Source: Pseudomonadales bacterium (GTDB taxonomy: Bacteria > Pseudomonadota > Gammaproteobacteria > Pseudomonadales > Azotimanducaceae). Taken from it: DNA of 45,993 nt. Positions within the stretch are counted from its first letter, which is position 1. Each line of letters begins with the position of its first letter. This document shows, piece by piece, positions 7,777-16,412 of this stretch. The notes below the pieces were generated by a model. It did no database searches and had not been told where the DNA came from. It saw only the letters and a program-made list of their open reading frames with translations. Where the stretch lies: positions 1 to 45,993 of the forward strand of contig JAJDVW010000128.1 of the NCBI GenBank assembly GCA_022825925.1, given 5' to 3'. The translations under genes and the position numbers were made by a program.

Positions 7777-9297
7777 ATGAGCGATCCGGCCGCCGGCCCG
7801 CAGCGCGCCATCGTCATCCTGCTGGACAGCCTCAACCGCCACATGATCGAGGACTACGGCGGCACCGAGTTCGAGACGCCGAACATCGACCGGTTCGCGC
7901 GGCGCGCCGTGCGCTTCGACCGGCACTTCACGGGCTCCCTGCCCTGCATGCCCGCCCGTCACGACATCCTCTGCGGCGCGCTCGACTTCCTGTGGAAGCC
8001 GTGGGGCTCCATCGAGCTGTGGGAGGAACCGATCACCGCCCAACTGCGGCGCGACGGCGTGACCACCATGCTCGTCACCGACCACCCCCATCTCTTCGAG
8101 CGGGGCGGAGAGAACTTCCACACCGACTTCTACGCCTGGAACTACCTCCGGGGCCACGAGAGCGACCCCTGGCGGTCCCGCCCCGACCCGTCGTGGATGG
8201 GCGCCCCCGCGCTGCCCGCCAACCGGGCGGGCTTCCACTACGACGAGTCGCGGACCTGGTTCCGCGAGGAACTCGATTTCCCCGGCCCGAAGACCATGCA
8301 GGCGACCGCCGACTGGATCGACCGGAACGGCGCGCACTTCGACCGCTTCCTGCTGTTCGTGGACGAGTTCGACCCGCACGAGCCGTTCGACACGCCGGCG
8401 CCGTGGGTCAACCGCTACGACGACACCTGGAAGGGCGACGTGATGATCTGGCCGCCCTACACGGTGCGCGGCGTCGAGCGCGGGGTCATCACCGAGCGGG
8501 AGGCGCGGCACGTGCGCTGCAACTATGGCTCGAAGCTCTCGATGATCGACCACTGGTTCGGCAAGGTGCTCGACGCCATCGACCGCCAGGGCCTGTGGGA
8601 CGACACGATGGTCGTCCTTTGCACGGACCACGGCCACTACCTGGGGGACAAGGACCTCTTCGGCAAACCGATGGTTCCCCAGTACGAGCCCCTCGGACAC
8701 ACGCCGCTCTACATCCACTACCCCGGCGTCGAGCCGCACCGGGTGGATGCGCTGACCACCAACGTCGACATCAACGCGACGCTCTGCGACGTCTTCGGCA
8801 TCGAACCCGGCCACCGGACCCACGGCAGGTCCCTCGTGCCGCTGATCGACGGCAGCGCCGACGCGGTGCGCGAGTGGGCCCTCGGCGGCATCTTCGGCAA
8901 CTGGGTGCAGGTGTACGACGGGCATCGCAAGTACGCGCGGGCCCCCGCGACCTCGCCGTTCCCGCTCTCGATGTGGTCGAATCGGTGGTCCACGATGCCG
9001 ATTCACCGGTTCGACCCCACCTTTCCGAAGCCGGACCGGCGCGCCATGATCGACTTCATGCCGGGCAGCGAGGTCCCCGTCCTGCGGCAACCGTTCGCGG
9101 AGGGCGATCCGCTACCCTACTGGTGCGCCCGGCCGCGCATCGGCGAACATCACCTGTACGACATCGACCTGGACCCGGGAGAGGAAGAGAACCGCCTCGG
9201 GGGCACGGACGAGTCCGACATGACGGAACTGCTGCGCGAGGGCCTGAAGGCGGTGGAAGCGCCGGCGGAACAGTTCGAGCGACTGGCCCTGGCGTGA
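7777..9297 (+). CDS. Type I sulfatase (alkaline phosphatase superfamily)
   Basis: A 506-residue sulfatase. The N-terminal strand AIVILLDSLNRHM supplies the first metal-binding aspartate. The active-site signature is Cys57-Met-Pro-Ala-Arg61, the C-x-P-x-R site whose cysteine becomes formylglycine. The later CTDHGHYLGDKDLFGK motif carries the metal-binding Asp/His pair and a lysine. The C-terminal YDIDLDPGEEENRLGG is the usual ending. No signal peptide is present. GGAGGAGG lies a few bases before the ATG. The protein needs a formylglycine-generating enzyme, which is not in this window. It is divergent from the GH105-like gene and 53 bp upstream of an LLM-family oxidoreductase. Confidence 0.93.
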   Translation: MSDPAAGPQRAIVILLDSLNRHMIEDYGGTEFETPNIDRFARRAVRFDRHFTGSLPCMPARHDILCGALDFLWKPWGSIELWEEPITAQLRRDGVTTMLVTDHPHLFERGGENFHTDFYAWNYLRGHESDPWRSRPDPSWMGAPALPANRAGFHYDESRTWFREELDFPGPKTMQATADWIDRNGAHFDRFLLFVDEFDPHEPFDTPAPWVNRYDDTWKGDVMIWPPYTVRGVERGVITEREARHVRCNYGSKLSMIDHWFGKVLDAIDRQGLWDDTMVVLCTDHGHYLGDKDLFGKPMVPQYEPLGHTPLYIHYPGVEPHRVDALTTNVDINATLCDVFGIEPGHRTHGRSLVPLIDGSADAVREWALGGIFGNWVQVYDGHRKYARAPATSPFPLSMWSNRWSTMPIHRFDPTFPKPDRRAMIDFMPGSEVPVLRQPFAEGDPLPYWCARPRIGEHHLYDIDLDPGEEENRLGGTDESDMTELLREGLKAVEAPAEQFERLALA

Positions 9298-9350
9298 GCC
9301 AGGCGGGACGAGAAGGCGGTGTGAGCCGCGCGGACGACAAGGAGAAAGCC

Positions 9351-10403
9351 ATGCAAGTGATCACCGGCGTGGGCGGCTGGCCCGCGGAGATTCCGGAACG
9401 GGCCCGCGCCGCGGAAGCCGAGGGCTTCGACTGCCTCACCTGCGGCGAACTCGACCACGACTCGATCCTCATCATGACCCTGGCCGCGACGGCCACCGAG
9501 CGGATCAGCCTGCAGACCTCGGTGACCATCGCGTTTCCGCGCAGTCCGTTCGTGCTCGCGATGGAGGCGTGGGACCTGCAGCACCTCTCCCGCGGCCGCT
9601 TCATCATCGGCCTCGGCAGCCAGGTGAAGGGCCACAACGAACGCCGCTTCGGCGGCATCTGGTCCGCGCCGGCGCCGCGCATGCGCGAGTACATCCAGAT
9701 GATGCACGCCGTGTGGGACTCCTGGCAGGACGGCAAGCCCGCGGAGTTCCTCGGCAAGCAGTACACCTACACGCTGATGACCCCGAACTTCAATCCGGGT
9801 CCCATCCCCTTCGACCGGCCGAAGGTCGGCCTCGCCATCGTCGGGCCCGGCATGGCGCGCGTCACGGGCGAGGTCGCCGACATCGCCATGCCCCACGGCG
9901 GCATCATGTCGGACAGGTACATGCGCGAGGTGCTCCTGCCGGCCATCCGCGAAGGCCTCGAACGGTCCGGACGCACCTGGGCCGACATCGAGGTCGCCGA
10001 GAGCGGCTACCTCATCCTCGGCGAAACCGACAGCGAGATCGAGCAGAAGGCGCTCGGGATGCGGCGCACGCTGTCCTTCTATGGCTCCACGCGCACCTAC
10101 CACAAGGTGCTTGCCCTGCACGGCCTCGACGAGCTCGGCATGAAGCTCCACGCGCTCTCGCTGCAGGGCAAGTGGGACGAGATGCGCGACACGGTGACGG
10201 TCGACGACATCCTGACCCTCGCGCAGACCTCGACCTACGACGGTCTGCCGGACTTCCTGGGCGAGCACCGGGAGTATGCGTCGCGCACGAGCCTCGCCGG
10301 CGTCCCCCGCGAGACGCCGGAGCAGGAAGAGCGGTTCCAGGACATCCTGGCGCGCGTGCAGGCCGTCGACACGCCGGGCGTGCCGCGCGGGATGGAGATG
10401 TAG
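9351..10403 (+). CDS. LLM-class (luciferase-like) F420/FMN-dependent oxidoreductase
   Basis: A 350-residue TIM-barrel protein of the bacterial luciferase-like family. Clear family elements are AAEAEGFDCLTCGE near the N-terminus, LAATATERISLQTSVTIAFPRSPF, and the substrate/cofactor loop HLSRGRFIIGLGSQVKGHNERRFG. Later come DRPKVGLAIVGPGMARVTGEVAD and SGRTWADIEVAESGY. The length fits the family. I start at the ATG at 9351 because AAGGAG lies 6-7 bp upstream; a frame extension further upstream lacks similarity and overlaps the sulfatase. Members reduce or oxygenate diverse substrates with F420 or FMN, and the reaction here is unknown. Confidence 0.9.
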   Translation: MQVITGVGGWPAEIPERARAAEAEGFDCLTCGELDHDSILIMTLAATATERISLQTSVTIAFPRSPFVLAMEAWDLQHLSRGRFIIGLGSQVKGHNERRFGGIWSAPAPRMREYIQMMHAVWDSWQDGKPAEFLGKQYTYTLMTPNFNPGPIPFDRPKVGLAIVGPGMARVTGEVADIAMPHGGIMSDRYMREVLLPAIREGLERSGRTWADIEVAESGYLILGETDSEIEQKALGMRRTLSFYGSTRTYHKVLALHGLDELGMKLHALSLQGKWDEMRDTVTVDDILTLAQTSTYDGLPDFLGEHREYASRTSLAGVPRETPEQEERFQDILARVQAVDTPGVPRGMEM

Positions 10404-10416
10404 GGTCTTCCGCCCG

Positions 10417-10482
10417 ATGGCCTGCGATCCGAACACCGTGTTCGCGAAGATCCCACGGAGGAGGCAGACACCGCCGTCGCGC
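10417..10482 (+). pseudogene. Remnant of the 5' end of a HIT-family gene
   Basis: An ATG at 10417 opens MACDPNTVFAKIPR, which aligns with MAYDPDNIFAKILR, the start of the intact HIT gene at 12072. After a one-base shift the homology continues as EADTAVA against EADAAIV and then stops. The two DNA segments match at most positions but are clearly diverged. This is therefore a decayed fragment of a HIT paralogue of about 20 codons, sitting on the far side of the PIN-domain module. Confidence 0.65.
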
Positions 10483-10494
10483 CCCGGTCCGCCC

Positions 10495-11175
10495 TCACAG
10501 ACCTAAAAGTCGTTTGGCGACAGCCATGTTCCGCGCGTACTGGAGCCCCACTTCGTCGAACTCCTCGGCGATCCCCCTTGCGACACCCCCACGCGGGTCG
10601 GCGAAATCCTGGGTATTCGAGGACAGGAAAACGACCGCCACGGTTTCATTGGACACACGAACGGCGCGAACATGCTCCAGATAGGTCTCGAGGATCACAC
10701 AGTCCTTGGTGGAGTCCCGCCCGCGTCGCGAGGGCGCCCGAGTCTGGAGCACGCGGCCCACCGCCCTCTCGAGAATCTCCGGCGACTGGCTCACCGTTCG
10801 ACCGATTTCCATCCATCGGTCGGCAACGGCACGGCACCGCTGCACGTGTCCATCCCAATGCCCGGGCTTCAAGCGGCCGGGGGAGTCGTAGAGTCCCGCC
10901 AACTCGTCCATTCTGCGGATCTGATCCCGTAGCCTGGACAAGCTCGCCTCTGCTTCCTCCTGGACGACCTCAACATTCTCGGCAAACTCCGAACGGACCA
11001 GTTCCGCGATCCGAATCTGGGGAACGGCTTCCGCCTCCGCCGAGCGGAGCAGCGACATGGCGGCCGCGTGATCGCTCGAACGGACATCCTCCCGGAGTGG
11101 ATCTCGGACAACGTCCAGAATCGCGCAGGTGTCCAGGCAGAGAACCGGAGCACTCTCGTGGGGCGGGGCCGTCAC
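10495..11175 (-). CDS. PIN-domain (DUF4935-like) ribonuclease, putative toxin
   Basis: A 226-residue protein. The N-terminal strand VLCLDTCAILDVVRD has the first acidic residue of PIN nucleases. A conserved acid follows in the early helix region (IRIAELVRSEFAENVE). The segment RDSTKDCVILETYLEHVR carries the mid-domain aspartate, and VVFLSSNTQDFADPRG matches the 'SSNtkDF' strand of DUF4935-type PIN proteins. PIN nucleases cut RNA and are common toxins. The gene starts 11 bp after the stop of an unrecognised gene on the same strand, the usual antitoxin-then-toxin order. Its base composition is less GC-rich than that of its neighbours, which suggests acquisition. Confidence 0.75.
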   Translation of the reverse strand: MTAPPHESAPVLCLDTCAILDVVRDPLREDVRSSDHAAAMSLLRSAEAEAVPQIRIAELVRSEFAENVEVVQEEAEASLSRLRDQIRRMDELAGLYDSPGRLKPGHWDGHVQRCRAVADRWMEIGRTVSQSPEILERAVGRVLQTRAPSRRGRDSTKDCVILETYLEHVRAVRVSNETVAVVFLSSNTQDFADPRGGVARGIAEEFDEVGLQYARNMAVAKRLLGL

Positions 11176-11186
11176 GGAACTCGAAT

Positions 11187-11864
11187 CTACGAAGTGCCTC
11201 GAACCCGATCGTCGTACTCGCGCAGCAGTTCCGCCGCGAAGTTGTGCTCGGCCGCCAACTCATCGGCGAGCGGGATGGACCAGCCTTCCACTTCCACGAG
11301 CCACCGCCGCAAGCACGAAGAGTCGATGGGGCCACCCGCCAAGTGTTCAGCGATCAGAAACCGGAACCATCGCGTCGCGTCCAAGGGATGGGAGGACCCA
11401 GTGGACTTGTTTGCCGCGTCCGAGAAAAGACGCAGCGCCTCCGCGGCTTCCCTGGATGTCCAATCCGCGATGGACTGTCGCCGGCGTGTGCGTTGCAGGC
11501 CAAAACCCTCGCGCTCGGCCGCCGGTCGGGCCACGTTGTCGACGAAGTCGTCCAGCACGTCGTTGTACCCGCCCTCGCCCAACTCGCGGCACCGCGTGGG
11601 TACGACGTTCGCGACGCGGTAGCCGTCCGGTTGCGGCCACAGGACCAGTCGGGCGGCGGCGATGCCATCGGCCTCTTCGCGGTCGAACACGATGATGTCC
11701 ACATCGTCCAGCGCGTTTTTGCCGACCGCCTTCTCACCCGCGAGCGAGTGTCGCCAAGGCGACCGGGCGCTCTCACGCAAGGCTTCCCGGAGCTTGTCCC
11801 CATCCGGGCATGCCAACTCCAACTCCTGAAAAACCTCTATGCGGGCAGCGCTGTCCCCAAGCAT
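11187..11864 (-). CDS. Unrecognised protein paired with PIN nuclease, putative antitoxin
   Basis: A protein of about 225 residues, or 248 if the first ATG at 11933 is used. I prefer the ATG at 11864, because the sequence becomes protein-like from MLGDSAARIEVFQELE onward while the extra N-terminus is short and Arg-rich. No start has a strong ribosome-binding site. Segments such as DDVDIIVFDREEADGIAAARLVLWP and ELGEGGYNDVLDDFVDNVARP look structured, and the C-terminal half is helical and charged. I do not recognise the family and see no helix-turn-helix. It lies just upstream of the PIN gene in the same orientation, so an antitoxin or accessory role is inferred from position only. Confidence 0.6.
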   Translation of the reverse strand: MLGDSAARIEVFQELELACPDGDKLREALRESARSPWRHSLAGEKAVGKNALDDVDIIVFDREEADGIAAARLVLWPQPDGYRVANVVPTRCRELGEGGYNDVLDDFVDNVARPAAEREGFGLQRTRRRQSIADWTSREAAEALRLFSDAANKSTGSSHPLDATRWFRFLIAEHLAGGPIDSSCLRRWLVEVEGWSIPLADELAAEHNFAAELLREYDDRVRGTS

Positions 11865-11933
11865 GGCCTTTCGCACCGAACGCCTTCTGCGGATCATAGC
11901 ATTCCGGCCGGTTGTGGCCCCGGCTCGAAGCAT

Positions 11934-12071
11934 CCGTCAACGCCCGTCGCCCGACGGCCGCGAACCGACCGGCTGGGGGAAACTCCGCCGTCGATGGCAG
12001 GTACGCATGCGGTGGACGCACCCGACCTGCCTGCGGGCCTAGAATGGCCAGCGACCACAAGTGAGGAGCTC
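11934..12071. promoter_or_regulatory. Divergent intergenic region with weak -10 for HIT gene
   Basis: This gap lies between the divergent PIN module and HIT gene. A TAGAAT (12040-12045) about 26 bp before the HIT ATG could be a -10 element. No good -35 stands at the proper distance. GGAG lies 3-7 bp before the HIT start. The promoter call is weak. Confidence 0.3.
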
Positions 12072-12494
12072 ATGGCCTACGACCCCGACAACATCTTCGC
12101 GAAGATCCTGCGCGGCGAAGCCGACGCGGCCATCGTCCTGGACGAGCAACACTGCGTCGCGTTCATGGACGTGATGCCCCAGAGCCCGGGACACACGCTC
12201 GTCGTCCCCCGCCAGCCGGCCGAGAACCTGTTCGACCTCGACGCCGACGCCTGGACCGAACTCATGGCCACGACCCGGCGGGTGGCGCACGCCGTGCGGG
12301 CGGCGTTCGAGCCCGCCGGGATGATGCTGATGCAGCTCAACGGCCCCGACGCGGGACAGACGGTGTTCCACCTCCACTTCCACGTGGTCCCGCGGTACCC
12401 GGGCGAGGGCCTTGCGTTTCACGCGCGGTCCATGGCGGATCCCGCCGAGCTCCGACAACACGCGGCGAGGATACGGAAGGAACTCCAGCGTTGA
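12072..12494 (+). CDS. HIT-family nucleotide hydrolase/transferase
   Basis: A 140-residue histidine triad protein. The N-terminus FAKILRGE is the usual Hint-type opening, and the mid region has FMDVMPQSPGHTLVVPR. The catalytic triad motif is HLHFHVVPR at about residues 112-120 (His-x-His-x-His). HIT proteins hydrolyse or transfer nucleotides from AMP-lysine, AMP-conjugates or dinucleoside polyphosphates in the cytoplasm. The ATG at 12072 has GAGGAG just upstream. A decayed copy of its first 20 codons lies at 10417, across the PIN module. Confidence 0.93.
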   Translation: MAYDPDNIFAKILRGEADAAIVLDEQHCVAFMDVMPQSPGHTLVVPRQPAENLFDLDADAWTELMATTRRVAHAVRAAFEPAGMMLMQLNGPDAGQTVFHLHFHVVPRYPGEGLAFHARSMADPAELRQHAARIRKELQR

Positions 12495-12628
12495 GGCACG
12501 GCGGCCGTGAGGGTTGCCTCCCCACCTTTTCGCGCCGCCGCACCCGCCGCCGCACCCGCCCCGGCGCTTGCGTTGCCCGCCACGCATCCCCAAACTCCCG
12601 CCCCGGCCATCGAGACAGGGAGCTCCGC

Positions 12629-13237
12629 ATGCGCGGCGCCACATGGCTTCTGAGCTTGACGATCGCGCTCTCGGCGACCGCGCAGGATCTCGGCATCGAG
12701 GACGCGGGCCGCGCCGCACTGGGACGCTGCTACGCCGGGTGCATGGAAACCCTGTACCGCTTCGGACAGGAATTCGTCACGCAGCAGGAGCGTCTGTTCG
12801 GGCTCGCGCTGCAGCTTGCCGACGCCACGCTGTGGAGCGCGGAAGCCCGTGACCTCGAGAGCCTGCTCGAGCACCTGCAGGACGGGGTGTGCCTGACCGC
12901 CCAGAACTACGTTCGGCTCGGGGACGCATGTCAGGCCGGCTGCCAGGATCTCGAACGGGCGTACGGCGTGCGGACATCGAACGCGCGGCATCGCTTCCTG
13001 GCAGACTTCGGGCGCGACAAGGACATTCTGGAGGAGTTCGGACTGTGGACGGACTATCGCACTTCTCCCGCGGTCGGCTCCGCCGACTTCGACGCGGCGT
13101 GCCGGCGTTTCGTTGGCGACGAGGCCCCGGCCGCCGCGGCGTGGTCGCCCGCGACGCGCACGCTGCGTGACCTGCGGGCGGTCGGACGTGACATGCTCGG
13201 CGCCCGGCGGAGCGCTCCGGATGCTCGGGATGAGTAG
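12629..13237 (+). CDS. Exported Cys-rich protein of unknown function
   Basis: A 202-residue protein with a short signal peptide (MRGATWLLSLTIALSATAQ). The mature part has several cysteine pairs: CYAGC near residue 38, GVCLTAQNY, and DACQAGCQDLERAYG. The spacing suggests disulfides in the periplasm. The rest is mostly helical. I do not recognise the family. I chose the ATG at 12629 because it begins the signal peptide and has GGGAG upstream; the open frame extends 46 codons further but that part is Arg-rich. The 3' end overlaps the start of the S41 peptidase, so the two are probably coupled. Confidence 0.7.
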   Translation: MRGATWLLSLTIALSATAQDLGIEDAGRAALGRCYAGCMETLYRFGQEFVTQQERLFGLALQLADATLWSAEARDLESLLEHLQDGVCLTAQNYVRLGDACQAGCQDLERAYGVRTSNARHRFLADFGRDKDILEEFGLWTDYRTSPAVGSADFDAACRRFVGDEAPAAAAWSPATRTLRDLRAVGRDMLGARRSAPDARDE

Positions 13238-14831
13238 CAGCCTGCCCGCGGTTGGTGGCGTCGCGGTCGCGGTGCTTTGCGCACTCGCGCATCAGGCGTC
13301 CGCCAGTCCCCCGGCGGACGCGGCGCACGCCGCGCCGGCGCCCGTTTCCGGGTGGGCCGGGTGGATCGTGCCTCCGCGCGCACGAACGGGCTGGCGGCCG
13401 GGCGTGTTCGAGGACTCGTCGACGTTCGCCGCCCGCTGCGCGGCGCCGCGCCCGGGCCGGAACGACTTGCAGGGCACCGTCCTGGACCAGAACAACTGGC
13501 TGCGTTCCTGGAGCCATGAACTCTATCTCTGGTACGACGAGATACGGGATGCCGACCCCGCCTGCTGCCCCACCCCGGAGTACTTCGATCTGCAGAAGAC
13601 CGAGGCGCGCACCCCCTCGGGCAACCCCAAGGACAGATTTCACTACAGCTACGAAACCGACTATTGGGAACAGCTCGCCCAGTCCGGCATCCAACCGGGC
13701 TACGGCATCGAATGGGCCGTCATCTCCGCCTCGCCCCCGCGGGAGGTCGCCATCGCCTTCACGGAACCCGAGTCCCCCGCGCGCGCGGCGCGTCTCGCCC
13801 GGGGCGCCCGGATCGTCGCCGTCGACGGGGTGGACGTCGAGAACGGCAGCGATGTCCACACGCTCAACGCGGGCCTCTCCCCGAGCGCCGTCGGCGAGTC
13901 GCACGAGTTCGTCGTGCGGGATCTCGGGGCGTCCGCGGACCGCACGGTCGTCCTGACGGCGGTGGAGGTCGCCGCGCATCCGGTTCAGCAGGTGCGCGTC
14001 CTGGACACCCCGTCCGGTCCGGTGGGCTACATGCTGTTCAACGCGCATCTGGCCCCGGCCGAGCGGCAGTTGCTCGAAGCCGTGCGGGGCTTCCGCGACC
14101 AGGGGGTCGTCGACCTCGTCGTCGACCTGCGCTACAACGGCGGCGGCTTCCTCGACATCGCCAACCAGTTGGCGTTCATGGTGGCGGGCGACGCGCCCAC
14201 CGGCGGGCGCGTCTTCGGCCGGCTGCGCTTCAACGACAAGCACACCGTCTACAACCCGGTCACGGGCAGACGGCTGGAGCCGGACCCCTTCCATCGGCGC
14301 ACGCTCGGGTTCTCGACCGGTCTCCCCGCGGGCGAACCCCTGCCGACCCTCGACCTGCGGCGCGTCTACGTGTTGACGACCGGGGCAACATGCTCGGCCA
14401 GCGAGGCCTTCATCAACGGCCTGCGGGGCATCGATGTCGAAGTGATACAGATCGGCTCGACCACGTGCGGCAAGCCGTTCGGGTTCTATCCCACCGACAA
14501 CTGCGGCGTCACGTACTTCAGCGTCCAGTTTCAGAGCGTCAACGAAAAGGGCTTCGGAGACTATCCGGACGGGTTCTCTCCCGAGAACCTCGGGCGGACG
14601 GAGGGCGTTCCGGTGCCGGGTTGCTCGGCGGCCGACGATTTCGATCACGGCTTGGGAGACATCGAGGAAGGCCTGCTCGCGGCGGCCCTGGACTACCGCG
14701 CGGAGGGCGCCTGTCCGGTGCCCTCCGAGGCGCCACGCAAAGCGTTGCAGCCGCCCCTCGGGCCGGACGGACGGGCCGGAGGAGCAGTCGCGGGACCGCG
14801 GCGTCCCGGCGGCGCCTGGCTGCGACGGTGA
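13221..14831 (+). CDS. S41-family (C-terminal processing type) serine peptidase, exported
   Basis: A 536-residue protein with a signal peptide ([20 protein letters not shown]...). After an N-terminal domain ([17 protein letters not shown]) there is a PDZ-like segment ([17 protein letters not shown]), then the S41 core. [11 protein letters not shown] and [13 protein letters not shown] lead to the nucleophile segment [17 protein letters not shown] with Ser392, followed by the general-base lysine in TTCGKPFG. Several cysteine pairs, such as ACCPTPEY, suggest an oxidised periplasmic protein. It overlaps the Cys-rich exported gene by 17 bp; an internal ATG at 13230 is an alternative start. The C-terminal 35 residues are Gly/Pro/Arg-rich and poorly ordered. 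Confidence 0.87.
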   Translation: MLGMSSSLPAVGGVAVAVLCALAHQASASPPADAAHAAPAPVSGWAGWIVPPRARTGWRPGVFEDSSTFAARCAAPRPGRNDLQGTVLDQNNWLRSWSHELYLWYDEIRDADPACCPTPEYFDLQKTEARTPSGNPKDRFHYSYETDYWEQLAQSGIQPGYGIEWAVISASPPREVAIAFTEPESPARAARLARGARIVAVDGVDVENGSDVHTLNAGLSPSAVGESHEFVVRDLGASADRTVVLTAVEVAAHPVQQVRVLDTPSGPVGYMLFNAHLAPAERQLLEAVRGFRDQGVVDLVVDLRYNGGGFLDIANQLAFMVAGDAPTGGRVFGRLRFNDKHTVYNPVTGRRLEPDPFHRRTLGFSTGLPAGEPLPTLDLRRVYVLTTGATCSASEAFINGLRGIDVEVIQIGSTTCGKPFGFYPTDNCGVTYFSVQFQSVNEKGFGDYPDGFSPENLGRTEGVPVPGCSAADDFDHGLGDIEEGLLAAALDYRAEGACPVPSEAPRKALQPPLGPDGRAGGAVAGPRRPGGAWLRR

Positions 14832-14928
14832 CCTGAGCCACGCGCCCCCTCCAAAGTTCCCTCCCCGCCCTCGCCCCTCCCCTCGCCCCCCCGCCCCCCG
14901 GTCCCCCAAAGAACCAGGCTGGCCTCCG

Positions 14929-14934
14929 TATAAT
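14929..14934 (+). promoter_or_regulatory. Perfect -10 box before ahcY
   Basis: A consensus TATAAT stands 27 bp before the ahcY ATG, in a GC-rich region where it is conspicuous. No matching -35 is seen 16-19 bp upstream. The resulting leader would be only about 20 nt, too short for a SAH riboswitch. AGGAG precedes the start codon. Confidence 0.5.
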
Positions 14935-14961
14935 TCGTCGTTTGCCTCAGCAGGAGCACCC

Positions 14962-16323
<1,362 letters not shown>

Positions 16324-16351
16324 CGAGCTCCGGCCAAAGGCCTGCAGCGCA

Positions 16352-16412
16352 GGAGTTTCGCGCCGGCGAAACTCCCTCCCGTCCCCCGGACGGGCCGCGA
16401 CCGCAGGTCGCG
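16352..16412. terminator. Three consecutive perfect hairpins between convergent genes
   Basis: Between ahcY and the TonB receptor gene three perfect inverted repeats lie end to end. They are a 10-bp stem with GCCG loop (16352-16375), a 7-bp CCCGTCC/GGACGGG stem with CCC loop (16378-16394), and a 7-bp CGCGACC/GGTCGCG stem with GCA loop (16396-16412). No T-tract follows any of them. They probably act as bidirectional transcript-end structures, perhaps with Rho. Confidence 0.6.

Noticed and set aside
6793..9090. A 765-codon minus-strand frame covering the sulfatase in antisense
   Set aside because: Only its last 314 codons (from 7737) are protein-like and match GH105; the rest mirrors the sulfatase coding sequence.
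14832..14961. SAH riboswitch before ahcY
   Set aside because: The leader between the TATAAT and the ATG is only about 27 bp, and I see no conserved SAH aptamer in the preceding C-rich stretch.
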